DNA of 64,000 bases from Mucilaginibacter aquatilis (GTDB lineage Bacteria; Bacteroidota; Bacteroidia; Sphingobacteriales; Sphingobacteriaceae): NCBI RefSeq assembly GCF_009755275.1, contig NZ_WQLA01000007.1:62001-126000 (forward strand), written 5' to 3'. The translations under genes and the position numbers were made by a program. Positions within the stretch are counted from its first letter, which is position 1. Every line of letters begins with the position of its first letter. The notes below the pieces were generated by a model that made no database searches, was not told the DNA's origin, and saw only the letters and a program-made list of their open reading frames with translations. Below are positions 56,127-64,000 of the stretch, one piece after another.

Positions 56127-57896
56127 TTAATTGAAGGCAATTTGTCGGTACTTGTTAACTGAAGCCGCCATTCCTAACTCCTTATGGTAAGTTGGAGCTT
56201 TATAAACGAAAGCATACGGCTTGTACAAGGTTGCACACATTGGGTTACTTGCCTTAAGCCTCTGATAGGCAAGCCATAAATCATCATATCTTTTTATAGC
56301 GGCTTTAAGTTTAACTTTATCGTAAGTGGATGTTTTATCGCCTTCAAACCCTATAGCCATTATGTTCCACCCTTGGGCTATTATACTGTACAGCAGGCGC
56401 CCGTAAGTGCTTGACACGCGTATGTACTCTTCATCGCTTTTATTGCGCATTTTTATCTTCTCACTTAAGCTGGCAATGGTATCCCACATACGCGCGGCTT
56501 CAAACTTCTCCTCAACAGCAGCCTTTAGTAGCCCTTTTTGATAATACTCCGTGAATTGCCTGTACAACGTACCTTCAGAATCAAATGCGGTAGAATCCTT
56601 ATTAAGATCAGAACCAGCTAAAAATTCGTCGCGCATCCACCATACCCATTCACTATTAAACGTTGGCATGGCCGAGTCATGCCCCCGAAGCACAGCCTTG
56701 GCTGATAGCAGGCATAGCTGGCGAAAAGCGGATTGTGACGATTGGCTTATACCGTTTTCGATCATAAATTGCTTGAGCACCTGCTCTTCGGTTTGGCTGG
56801 TATTGCCGGCCCAGTGACTAAGTACATAGGCATTCAGCCTGCACCAAAACTCATTGCTAATGTACGGGCCTACCCACCCTCCTCCGCGCGACCACGACCA
56901 TACTCCGGCAAAATTCGGATGATGCTTAATATCATTCAAACTTTTGAATCCTTTTTGCGGCCTTTTACCATTGTATTCCTCAAAGCCATTAATTACGCCA
57001 TTCATTACATAATTAGGGTAAGCACCTTTACCCTCATACTCGCGCTGGCATTGTACTTCTACTACTTGTTTATGCCGGCCCTGCATAAGCGTTGGGTTGA
57101 AGTCAAAGGTGCGGTGATAGTCGCCTTTGGTGTGCTTAACCATAAACACCAAGTTGGGATGGGTACTGATTTGATTTACCACATTAAGATAATATTGCGG
57201 ATCGTCATGCATACCACCAAATGACCAGGTGCGGTAAAAAATCTTTTTGTGCCGCTTAACACATACTTCCTCTCTCAGTAATTTAAGTAACTTAACATGA
57301 CTGGCTTCCCCTTGGGTTATGGGATTGTTGCCGGTGTGATAAGGCACATTATTTAAATACGTTTCACCGGTGCGGATAACCAAACCATCCAAATCAGGAA
57401 AGGTATCAAAGAGTTCGTTAAGCATCAACCGGTGTATTTCAATTGTTTTCGGGCGCTCAAATGAAATCTTGCCGTTTGCATCGCAAATATCATTTCTATA
57501 TAACTCAACCAGTTTTTTGGGCAGCACAATAATATCTGTGAAATAATAAGCCTTCATACCGGCCTTGTGCGCTTTCTGAATATTTGCCTTAACCTTATTT
57601 GCTGCATCGTTAACCCACTTTCGGCCTTTACTGCCAACCGGAAATATATCGGAGTTTAACTTATCAAAAGTGAGGGCCGCATGGGCAAAAGCAAAATCGT
57701 TAAATACTTGGCCGTTGTAGCCGTTTTTTTGCAGGTAAGCAGCGTCGTTGAATGCCGATACGGTAAGCGCCTCGCCCGGGTTGTTATGTACCATATCTAA
57801 TATATACTGGGCTTTAGATGGCTGGGCTGTTGTACGAAGGGTGCAAACCATCCATAAAATGAACAGCAGATATAGCGAAGCTTTTATTTTGAACAC
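56127..57896 (-). CDS. Secreted GH67-like (alpha-glucuronidase-like) putative glycosidase
   Basis: About 589 residues if started at the GTG at 57896, which gives a clean signal peptide (KIKASLYLLFILW, cleavage after TTAQ). The frame continues to another GTG at 57983 with an unlikely N-terminus. The body is a TIM-barrel-like hydrolase whose landmarks resemble GH67: DLDGLVIRTGETYLNN, KIFYRTWSFGG, LVFMVKHTKGDYHR, VVEVQCQREYEGKGAYPNYV and GVWSWSRGGGW. The helical C-terminal half also fits. Candidate acidic residues are the Glu in RTGE and the Glu in QREYEGKG. The assignment rests on these resemblances only; an uncharacterised related family is quite possible. HTCS site C lies 149 bp upstream of the preferred start. 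Confidence 0.6.
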   Translation of the reverse strand: MFKIKASLYLLFILWMVCTLRTTAQPSKAQYILDMVHNNPGEALTVSAFNDAAYLQKNGYNGQVFNDFAFAHAALTFDKLNSDIFPVGSKGRKWVNDAANKVKANIQKAHKAGMKAYYFTDIIVLPKKLVELYRNDICDANGKISFERPKTIEIHRLMLNELFDTFPDLDGLVIRTGETYLNNVPYHTGNNPITQGEASHVKLLKLLREEVCVKRHKKIFYRTWSFGGMHDDPQYYLNVVNQISTHPNLVFMVKHTKGDYHRTFDFNPTLMQGRHKQVVEVQCQREYEGKGAYPNYVMNGVINGFEEYNGKRPQKGFKSLNDIKHHPNFAGVWSWSRGGGWVGPYISNEFWCRLNAYVLSHWAGNTSQTEEQVLKQFMIENGISQSSQSAFRQLCLLSAKAVLRGHDSAMPTFNSEWVWWMRDEFLAGSDLNKDSTAFDSEGTLYRQFTEYYQKGLLKAAVEEKFEAARMWDTIASLSEKIKMRNKSDEEYIRVSSTYGRLLYSIIAQGWNIMAIGFEGDKTSTYDKVKLKAAIKRYDDLWLAYQRLKASNPMCATLYKPYAFVYKAPTYHKELGMAASVNKYRQIAFN

Positions 57897-58044
57897 GGGT
57901 TTATAATTTAGGTATAAAAAGTAAGCCGATACTGCCCGTAAGCGGTATCGGCCATTGCAATCAAACTCAAGTACAACCAACACTTATTTTGATAGGCAGA
58001 GCCTGTGCTAAGGTCGTAACCTATCCCATAATTTACTTACCCGC

Positions 58045-58072
58045 ATGTTGCAGGCGCTAATGCAAATGTTTC
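58045..58072. promoter_or_regulatory. Candidate HTCS operator, copy C (upstream of the GH67-like gene)
   Basis: ATGTTGCA, 10 bp, CAAATGTTTC; half-sites at 58045 and 58066 (21 bp apart), in the gap between the second beta-helix gene and the GH67-like gene. Confidence 0.5.
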
Positions 58073-58133
58073 TAGAATGTGTGTAACAGTGCCCTAAAAC
58101 TCATCTCAGTTGCCTTTGAAGGAACTAACAAGC

Positions 58134-60335
58134 TTAGTGTTCAGAAAATACCTTATTGGTGCTTTGCATTAGCTCATCAAAGGATGCCAGTTTGGCTTTA
58201 GATAGTTTTGCTTTATCTAACCATTCTTTGGTGCCATACACGCCTGCTTTGTTATAATCAAATTGCTTAAACCCAATTTGCTTAATTACCGCTGTGTTGC
58301 GTATGTGAAAATTGTAGTGCTCAGCATCAACAAAACCTGGATCAGCAATGGATGAGTGTTGATCATGACCAGACTTTCTCCATTCTTCCAATCCTCCGAA
58401 AGGGAAATTAGGTTGCCTGGCTGAGGCATTCCAGTAAATGTTGGAGTCTACAACAGTAACAGCGTTTTCCCAATATTTTTTTGGGTTAGTTTTAAATAAC
58501 TCGCCTTGCTTGTAATAGATGATATTTCGTTTAAAGGTAAAAGATTGATGCGTTTCTACCCGGCTCATTTGCAACTGCGATTCAATACCCTTAGCAAAAA
58601 TATTATTTCGAACTATGTTGTTTTTGCCGTAGTGCTGATGAAAACCGGCACTTTTGGTTTCATAAACTAAATTATTCTCTAATAGAATATCGCTCGATCC
58701 TTCGTCAGTATACAATCCCCAACCGCCATAGGTGCGGGAGTAAATATGATGAATTACATTATTGGTTATTTGCGTACCGGGCGATGGGCCAAGCGTGTAA
58801 ATGCCACCCATATCACTCAACTCTCCCCAACCTAAATGATGTATATGGTTATAACTTATTGTATTGTGATGAGTTACGCTGGGTTTGTAACCCCATACCC
58901 ATCCTACTGATATGCCGCTGTACCTGAAATCGGCAATATCGTTATGGGTAATCGTATTTCTAAATGCATGAAAGACAGCTATACCTGCAGCACAAGGGAA
59001 TGTATAACCACCTGAATTGATAATATTATTATCGATAGTAATATGATTTGTTATTTCTGCAGTGTCGGCACCGAACTTTAGAGCGCCTAACTTAATACCA
59101 CCTGCTCCTAAATCGTGTAAATAACAACCACTTATTGTGCTATTACTGCACCCTTCCCTGTACCATATGCCATTTGCGCCGGTATTAGCAATTTCGCAGT
59201 TTTTAAAATTGACATGGTTGGCATAATCTATTATAATAGCAGCTGCAACAGGAGCTGCCGCCTGAACCGGTTCCTGGCCTAATGCCGGTAACTGATAACC
59301 TGTAACTTTGAAAGCAATGTTTTCAAAATTGATGAAACTTACGTTTTGTGCTGCGGATGCACCTTTAACAACTAATAACTGCTGAGTCACCGGCGCCAAT
59401 ACTGTTGTGTTTTGAATGGTTTGTCCAGGTAAGGGTTTGTAATATAAGGTACCCGGCTGCTCTAAGAACCATTCACCGGCGGTATCCAAAGCTGCTTTAA
59501 AGTTTTCAGCAATATATTGTGTTTTATCATTTAGTGGGTTCCATGACTTCATGCCTTGTCCCCTTACCGTAACGCTGGAATCAGTCAAGTTGAGACTATC
59601 GATGTACTTGCGGGTATTGTCCCATTTGTGGTAAAACGTGAGGACTACTTTATTAATCTCTTCCTTTTTAACGGCTTTGAGCCATCCGGCATCATTTCCA
59701 TTTATATACACTTTTTGGGTGGCCTTAGCCGCTACCCTATCACTACCTTTTTCAATTACCGTTTCAACAACCTTTTCGGGAGCGAAGAAACCATTATTGG
59801 GTGATTTTGCCCTAACAGCACGCTCACCATTAACGTATAATTGCTCAAAACCCTGTTTGGCTAACAAAGCGGGCAACCTGGCGACCCATAAACCGTTTTT
59901 AACTTGAAAATTACTAACGGGCATTCCGCACATAAAAACAGCACCCGTACCTATTGACTTATAAACAACCGGTGCCGTTGCCGTACCTGAATCTTCGGGA
60001 AGCAATACAAAGGGTTCGGTCAAATAATATGTTCCTGCCGCTATTTCAACTGTGAAGGATTCGGTGGGCTTACTTTGCCTCATTTTTCTGATTGCGTTAC
60101 GCGCGGCTGTCAATGTTGCGAAAGGCCCATCAGTATTCTGTGCGTTTGGATGAGCCAATTTGCCTGAAAACTTATCGCTGCCATTGGTTGCTACATAAAA
60201 TGTAAATGCCGAAACGGATGTGACGGACAAGAGTAAACAAGCAATACTTAGCATTGCAAATTTGAGGGTAATCCTCAGGTAAGCATTGGCAGAATTTGAT
60301 AGTTGGTTTTCAAAATTTATAAAAGAATAAATCAT
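58134..60335 (-). CDS. Secreted right-handed beta-helix protein, second paralogue
   Basis: 733 residues from the ATG at 60335; an alternative ATG at 60254 (MLSIACLLLSVTSVSAF) gives a tighter signal peptide. Same design as the protein at 49419: N-terminal FTFYVATNGSDKFSGKLAHP and YYLTEPFVLLPEDSGTAT, then beta-helix rungs rich in Asn, Gly and His (ITHNDIADFRYSGISVGWVW; NVIHHIYSRTYGGWGLYTDE). GH141/GH120-like activity is plausible, but no catalytic residue is secure. No clear copy of the 28-bp element lies upstream. It shares the strand with the rest of the PUL and is probably its last functional gene. Confidence 0.82.
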   Translation of the reverse strand: MIYSFINFENQLSNSANAYLRITLKFAMLSIACLLLSVTSVSAFTFYVATNGSDKFSGKLAHPNAQNTDGPFATLTAARNAIRKMRQSKPTESFTVEIAAGTYYLTEPFVLLPEDSGTATAPVVYKSIGTGAVFMCGMPVSNFQVKNGLWVARLPALLAKQGFEQLYVNGERAVRAKSPNNGFFAPEKVVETVIEKGSDRVAAKATQKVYINGNDAGWLKAVKKEEINKVVLTFYHKWDNTRKYIDSLNLTDSSVTVRGQGMKSWNPLNDKTQYIAENFKAALDTAGEWFLEQPGTLYYKPLPGQTIQNTTVLAPVTQQLLVVKGASAAQNVSFINFENIAFKVTGYQLPALGQEPVQAAAPVAAAIIIDYANHVNFKNCEIANTGANGIWYREGCSNSTISGCYLHDLGAGGIKLGALKFGADTAEITNHITIDNNIINSGGYTFPCAAGIAVFHAFRNTITHNDIADFRYSGISVGWVWGYKPSVTHHNTISYNHIHHLGWGELSDMGGIYTLGPSPGTQITNNVIHHIYSRTYGGWGLYTDEGSSDILLENNLVYETKSAGFHQHYGKNNIVRNNIFAKGIESQLQMSRVETHQSFTFKRNIIYYKQGELFKTNPKKYWENAVTVVDSNIYWNASARQPNFPFGGLEEWRKSGHDQHSSIADPGFVDAEHYNFHIRNTAVIKQIGFKQFDYNKAGVYGTKEWLDKAKLSKAKLASFDELMQSTNKVFSEH

Positions 60336-60487
60336 AAGTGTGCAATTAGCGTCAAACAGAATACAGCTTGAGGAGTAAAGTAAATGATAATAACATTTAT
60401 AAACCTTACGCCGGTGTTGTATTTATCTATTTAAACAGACCATTTTAACAGTTACACTTATACCAGGCCACCAAAGGGCTAATGTGA

Positions 60488-61057
60488 TCAGGCTATGTAT
60501 TCCAACAGTTTTTGCGCAATGGCTTTAGGTTCCAAAACATGATCGGGGTGATCATTTGCTATCAAACTTTGCGGCATTAGGGGAAATTGTGCAGTAATGG
60601 GATCTTGCACTATCACTAAACCATTCTCATCTTCAATTGCTTTTGCACCCTCTAACCCATCATAACCGGCGCCACTTAAAATAACGCCGATACTTTTATT
60701 TTTAGCTTCAGTAGCCATGCTTTTAAAACAATGATCTATGGTTCGGTTAATCTTACTTTCGGAGGTACGCTCTTCTACAGATATATAACCGTCATTAATT
60801 TTAAATTGCTTTCCTTCGGCCATAACGTATATTTTTCTCGGCTCCAAAAGCTCTGCGTTTTGTACAGCAATAACATCGAGCGGTGTTATGCGTTGTAAAA
60901 TATGATTAAGATTACTTGGCTTTTGAGCCGGAATATGCTGTATCACAATCACAGCCGCTTTAACATCAGTAGTTAATGCTTTAACAATCTCTTTCAAAGG
61001 ATCAAAACCACCGGCTGATGAACCTATCCCAATCAAATAAAAATCATATTCTGCCAT
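60488..61057 (-). CDS. CheB-type protein-glutamate methylesterase, stand-alone catalytic domain
   Basis: 189 residues from the ATG at 61057 (MAEYDFYLIGIGSSAGG). The catalytic triad is visible: Ser in GIGSSAGG, His in IVIQHIPAQ and Asp in ILSGAGYDG. In chemotaxis CheB removes methyl groups from receptors, but here there is no receiver domain and no CheR, CheA or receptor gene nearby. In Bacteroidota such free-standing CheB proteins often work with CheR-like or hybrid kinases in stress sensing. The longer frame to 61096 starts at a non-ATG codon and adds an atypical Cys-containing stretch. Confidence 0.87.
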   Translation of the reverse strand: MAEYDFYLIGIGSSAGGFDPLKEIVKALTTDVKAAVIVIQHIPAQKPSNLNHILQRITPLDVIAVQNAELLEPRKIYVMAEGKQFKINDGYISVEERTSESKINRTIDHCFKSMATEAKNKSIGVILSGAGYDGLEGAKAIEDENGLVIVQDPITAQFPLMPQSLIANDHPDHVLEPKAIAQKLLEYIA

Positions 61058-61186
61058 ATAATCACAAGTTTTACATCTCAGCAAAACAGGTAGCAACGCC
61101 GTAGCACACTATATTTGTTAAGCCAATAAACAAACTACATACACTGCGGGTAATTGTTCGCCTAAAACAGTTCGATTACAAAAACA

Positions 61187-61215
61187 AAAGGGGGACTCAA
61201 CTAAGTCCCCCTTTT
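61187..61215 (-). terminator. Terminator of the outer-membrane protein operon
   Basis: AAAAGGGGGACT / AGTCCCCCTTTT stem with a CAACTA loop, followed on the minus strand by GTTTTTG. It lies 21 bp beyond the FadL-like stop. Confidence 0.88.
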
Positions 61216-61235
61216 AATTCGTTATATGCGTTTAA

Positions 61236-62708
61236 TTAAAACCTTACACCTAAAGTAAGGTAAACGTTGCTGAAACGATTATTTAAATTTGCTATTGGCG
61301 TTGCTGGTCCTATATCATAAGGACGTACAGTGCCTGATGTTTTTACGTGAGTATAAGTTGCATCCAAAGAATAGTTTTGGAAACGGTAACCTAAACCACC
61401 ACTAACGGTATTCATATCTGCACCGCCATTTTTCAAAGGGTTACCCATAAATCCGTATCCACCACGTAAAAAGAAACTATCAGCCAAACGAGCCTCGGCG
61501 CCAACCCTTGAGTTTACTACCGATTTATAATCTCTTCTTATCTCTGTGTTATCATCTCTATCACCATTAAATGATAGCTTGGCACTTGAATAATCAACGT
61601 ACTCCACATCACCACTAATGAAACCGTACTTACCAAAGAAGTAAGCCAACCCACCTGCAAGTTTTAAAGGTGTACGCAGGTTGTACGAAAAGTCGTAGTT
61701 CTGCCTGTCACTCACGGGGCGGATGTTATCAAATTGTGTACTGATACCCTCTGAGTAACTATCATCAATGTTGTACCATGTAGGCGATGTAAATAATGCA
61801 CCTATTCTTAACGATTCAACCGGTCTTAAAATCATACCCAGTTTTACATTGATACCGCTACCGCTTGTACTTTGATCGCGTATAAAATCAGAAGTAAAGT
61901 TTCTGTTTACATCATTACCGTTTTCAAATAATGAAGCTGTTCCGGTTTCGGTGAATGTATTTATAGAGTTATAACGGAGGCTGCTTATACCAACCGAACC
62001 ACCAATATATACTTTGTTGCTGCTATTTAAACCAAAGGCCAGGTTAAACTCTGATTGACCGCCTGTGCGCATGGTGTTTGATAATTGTGCAACAGAACCT
62101 CTCACGTTACTTTGATAACTATTGCTTGAATTATATAAATCAATCAAACGTTGATCATAAGCTATGCCTTGAAGTGTACCTTCCTGAGGCAGCTCCTCTT
62201 TAGGAACGCTATTTGCGTTAGCTAGGTTGGCATAGTAATTTGCAACAGAATTACCGCCGTTTTGACCGCCGTAAGTTATGTTTTCGTAAAAGTTATTGGT
62301 ACGGTTATAGCCTACCCCAAAATTGAAGCTTAAAAGGCCTTTGCTTTTATCTGCTCCGCGAGCCGAATTTACACGCGAGTGAAATACAATAGATGCATTA
62401 CTTAGATTAACAGCACTGCGTTTATCGCTCATGTTGTTACCAAGATAACTTGATTTCACATTTGAACCATTGTACTCGGGCGTAAAACTAAATTCAGAAC
62501 GGGTGAAGAAACCCAAGCCTGCCGGGTTATTTCCTATGGAGCTCAAATCTCCACCAACGGCAGTACCTGCGTTGCCTATACCTCTAATGCGTGCTGTAGC
62601 GCCCGGCTGAAAGGTTGAAAACCTCAGCGCGTCTTGCGCGTACTGTGCAAAGCTATTTTGAGCAAATGCTACTGTAGCAAGTGCGCTTAATAAATATTTG
62701 ATTTTCAT
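61236..62708 (-). CDS. FadL/OmpP1-like outer-membrane beta-barrel protein
   Basis: 490 residues with a signal peptide (LLSALATVAFAQNSFAQ). The N-terminal FQPGATARIRGIGNAGTAVG, then NNPAGLGFF is typical of the OmpP1/FadL/TodX family, which forms 14-stranded barrels for hydrophobic or aromatic compounds. It ends in a beta-strand with C-terminal Phe (NVYLTLGVRF), the usual outer-membrane insertion signal. The ligand is unknown. It lies 23 bp downstream of the Gly/Tyr-rich lipoprotein gene and probably forms an operon with it. Confidence 0.85.
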   Translation of the reverse strand: MKIKYLLSALATVAFAQNSFAQYAQDALRFSTFQPGATARIRGIGNAGTAVGGDLSSIGNNPAGLGFFTRSEFSFTPEYNGSNVKSSYLGNNMSDKRSAVNLSNASIVFHSRVNSARGADKSKGLLSFNFGVGYNRTNNFYENITYGGQNGGNSVANYYANLANANSVPKEELPQEGTLQGIAYDQRLIDLYNSSNSYQSNVRGSVAQLSNTMRTGGQSEFNLAFGLNSSNKVYIGGSVGISSLRYNSINTFTETGTASLFENGNDVNRNFTSDFIRDQSTSGSGINVKLGMILRPVESLRIGALFTSPTWYNIDDSYSEGISTQFDNIRPVSDRQNYDFSYNLRTPLKLAGGLAYFFGKYGFISGDVEYVDYSSAKLSFNGDRDDNTEIRRDYKSVVNSRVGAEARLADSFFLRGGYGFMGNPLKNGGADMNTVSGGLGYRFQNYSLDATYTHVKTSGTVRPYDIGPATPIANLNNRFSNVYLTLGVRF

Positions 62709-62731
62709 ATGTTAAATGTGCAATAAGATGT

Positions 62732-63625
62732 TTATGGTCTTGATGGACGTGCGCCGCCACCGCCGCCTCCTCCACCTGAGTAACCGCCGCCGCCACCTCT
62801 GCTACCGCCGCTGTTACCTGGGTTGTAAGTAGGTCTTTCAACAGTAGTTGGGCGATAAACAGGTTGAGGATTTGATTCGCCACGGGCACCGCGTGATACA
62901 CGGCCACCATAACTTCCGTTTGCTCCTGAATTGCCGTTACCGTTTACACTGTTAGTACCTCTTCTGCCCGGATAGTTACCTGCGTTTGGATAATTGCCGC
63001 TGTAACCAACCCTCCGGCCGCTTGTGCTGCCGTAAGAGCCTGATCCGTTAAAGTTACGATTAGGTCTGCTGCGGTAATTTGGATTGTTGTAGGCCGAGTA
63101 GCCTCCCCAATAACCACCACCATAACCCAAGCCGGTTCCCCAGAAAGAATATGGTGAGCCCCAGCCGCCGTAGCCATAACCCCACGGACTGTAGCCTAAG
63201 CCACCGCCCCAGCCCCAGCCGCCACCATAGCCGTAACCAAGGCCAACGCCCAGTCCCCAGCCACTGTAGCCGCCCCAGCCATTACCATACCCATAAGGGC
63301 TGGCAAATGCACTATATGCGTACGGGTTGTTATAACCATAATAGTAATCGCCATAATAATCAAACGGCGAGTTATAACCAAAACGATTTATGCGCGAGGC
63401 ATAACTGTCATAATAATAGTAATCATCATCGTCGCCACTGGTGGCCACGTAACGTTCATCATCACTTATAGCCTGACGATAAACAGGTGCATCACCGGCT
63501 TCTGCTTTGCTGAAGTACACATCGTCATCCTGTTTTGCGTTGGATGCCAACTGACTGGTGGTTGAGCAGGAAGCAAAGGCTAATGCACTTACAAGAATGG
63601 CTGCGTGCAAAAAGTTCCTTTTCAT
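62732..63625 (-). CDS. Gly/Tyr/Trp-rich lipoprotein
   Basis: 297 residues with a lipoprotein signal (LVSALAFASCSTT, lipid Cys20). After an acidic section with DDDDYYYYD (65-73) comes a long low-complexity stretch of Gly, Tyr, Trp, Ser and Pro (about 85-180; for example YGYGGGWGWGGGLGYSPWGY). An Asn/Arg/Ser/Gly tail follows, ending in SRGGGGGYSGGGGGGGGARP. It has no catalytic domain. The composition suggests a flexible, adhesive or structural surface protein. It is 23 bp upstream of the FadL-like gene and divergent from proS, an arrangement that may be conserved in relatives (inference). Start ATG at 63625. Confidence 0.75.
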   Translation of the reverse strand: MKRNFLHAAILVSALAFASCSTTSQLASNAKQDDDVYFSKAEAGDAPVYRQAISDDERYVATSGDDDDYYYYDSYASRINRFGYNSPFDYYGDYYYGYNNPYAYSAFASPYGYGNGWGGYSGWGLGVGLGYGYGGGWGWGGGLGYSPWGYGYGGWGSPYSFWGTGLGYGGGYWGGYSAYNNPNYRSRPNRNFNGSGSYGSTSGRRVGYSGNYPNAGNYPGRRGTNSVNGNGNSGANGSYGGRVSRGARGESNPQPVYRPTTVERPTYNPGNSGGSRGGGGGYSGGGGGGGGARPSRP

Positions 63626-63672
63626 TTTATAGGGTATATTTAAAGTTGAAGATTAAAAACATAATTAATTTA

Positions 63673-63680
63673 TAAATTTG
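63673..63680 (+). promoter_or_regulatory. Candidate -7 element of proS
   Basis: TAAATTTG exactly fits TAnnTTTG, 50 bp before the proS ATG. The nearest upstream TTG is spaced too far for a confident -33. Confidence 0.4.
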
Positions 63681-63730
63681 GCAGCAAACTTACATATTTC
63701 AATAGTCAAAATTCATTCCACAAAGTACAT

Positions 63731-64000
63731 ATGAGCAAGGGGATTATAAGTAAAGACGAAGATTACTCGCAATGGTTTAATGACCTTGTAATAAAAGCTG
63801 ATCTTGCCGAATACTCACCGGTAAGAGGTTGCATGATCATTAAGCCGTACGGCTACTCCATATGGGAAAAAATGCAGGCCGCGCTTGATAAGATGTTTAA
63901 AGATACCGGGCACAGCAACGCATATTTTCCGCTGTTAATACCAAAATCCTTCTTCTCAAAAGAGGCAAGTCACGTTGAGGGGTTTGCTAAAGAATGTGCG
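63731..64000 (+). CDS. proS: Prolyl-tRNA synthetase (5' part, cut by window)
   Basis: The first 90 codons of a class II prolyl-tRNA synthetase, charging tRNA-Pro with proline. It begins [20 protein letters not shown], then [20 protein letters not shown], typical of the archaeal/eukaryote-like ProS form without the bacterial editing insertion. Motif 1 region [20 protein letters not shown] and [13 protein letters not shown] are visible, followed by [10 protein letters not shown] at the edge. ATG at 63731. The rest lies outside the window. Confidence 0.93.
   Translation, partial: MSKGIISKDEDYSQWFNDLVIKADLAEYSPVRGCMIIKPYGYSIWEKMQAALDKMFKDTGHSNAYFPLLIPKSFFSKEASHVEGFAKECA

Noticed and set aside
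60414-60441. Possible fourth HTCS site (GTGTTGTA-N10-TAAACAGACC) upstream of the second beta-helix gene
   Set aside because: The first half matches at 6 of 8 positions but the second half is close to random, so it is not counted as a copy.
63079-63471. 130-codon plus-strand frame rich in His, Asn, Ser and Arg
   Set aside because: It is the antisense image of the Gly/Tyr-rich lipoprotein; the low-complexity composition follows from that gene.

Overview
The window looks like chromosomal DNA of a Bacteroidota bacterium of the Sphingobacteriaceae (Mucilaginibacter/Pedobacter-like). Evidence: two SusC/SusD pairs, an ECF sigma/FecR anti-sigma cascade, a one-protein hybrid two-component regulator (HTCS), many secreted glycoside hydrolases, AT-rich intergenic DNA, and promoters of the TTTG-N18-TAnnTTTG type (best seen before tRNA-Ser). 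The genus is inferred from gene families, not from a marker gene. I see no insertion sequence, prophage, CRISPR array or rRNA.

Layout. 1-20.4 kb: a truncated Zn alcohol dehydrogenase, a membrane-anchored GH25 lysozyme, and dispersed alpha-glycan genes (GH31, GlgB with a long Lys-rich N-terminal tail, GH97, GH92). Among them are a TPR protein, RuvB, an SGNH hydrolase, a polysaccharide deacetylase, a small acidic protein with a STAS-like protein, a dolichol-phosphate-mannose-synthase-like glycosyltransferase, a POT peptide transporter and an unknown secreted protein. 20.5-28.6 kb: PgpH-type HD phosphodiesterase, tRNA-Ser(GCT), an orphan NarL-type response regulator, a short SSB, an SDR enzyme, MnmE, and an SDR/AraC pair. 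28.7-36.8 kb: an ECF sigma - FecR - SusC (with STN domain) - SusD - EEP phosphohydrolase locus with no glycoside hydrolase. 36.9-38.8 kb: an unknown lipoprotein and an unusual secreted protein with ten DIFGN-type repeats.

39.0-60.3 kb is a large minus-strand polysaccharide utilisation locus (PUL): SusC-SusD-DUF5017-SGNH; beta-helix protein - NagZ-like GH3 - SASA esterase; an HTCS regulator; a GH67-like protein; a second beta-helix protein. Substrate capture (SusC/D, DUF5017), de-acetylation (SASA, SGNH), backbone or side-chain cleavage (beta-helix, GH3, GH67-like) and sensing (HTCS) are all represented. 60.5-64 kb: a stand-alone CheB methylesterase, a FadL-like outer-membrane protein, a Gly/Tyr-rich lipoprotein and the start of proS.

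The most interesting observation is a 28-bp bipartite element, ATGTTGCA-N10-(C/G)(A/C)AATGTYTC. It occurs three times, each in the gap upstream of a different PUL transcription unit (45630, 51774, 58045). It is a direct repeat of ATGTnnCA-like half-sites exactly 21 bp apart, as expected for an AraC-type dimer, and is a candidate operator for the HTCS. Other points worth a second look are the DIFGN repeat protein, the GlgB tail, the hydrolase-free ECF/SusCD locus with its EEP enzyme, and perfect intergenic hairpins that lack a U-tract.
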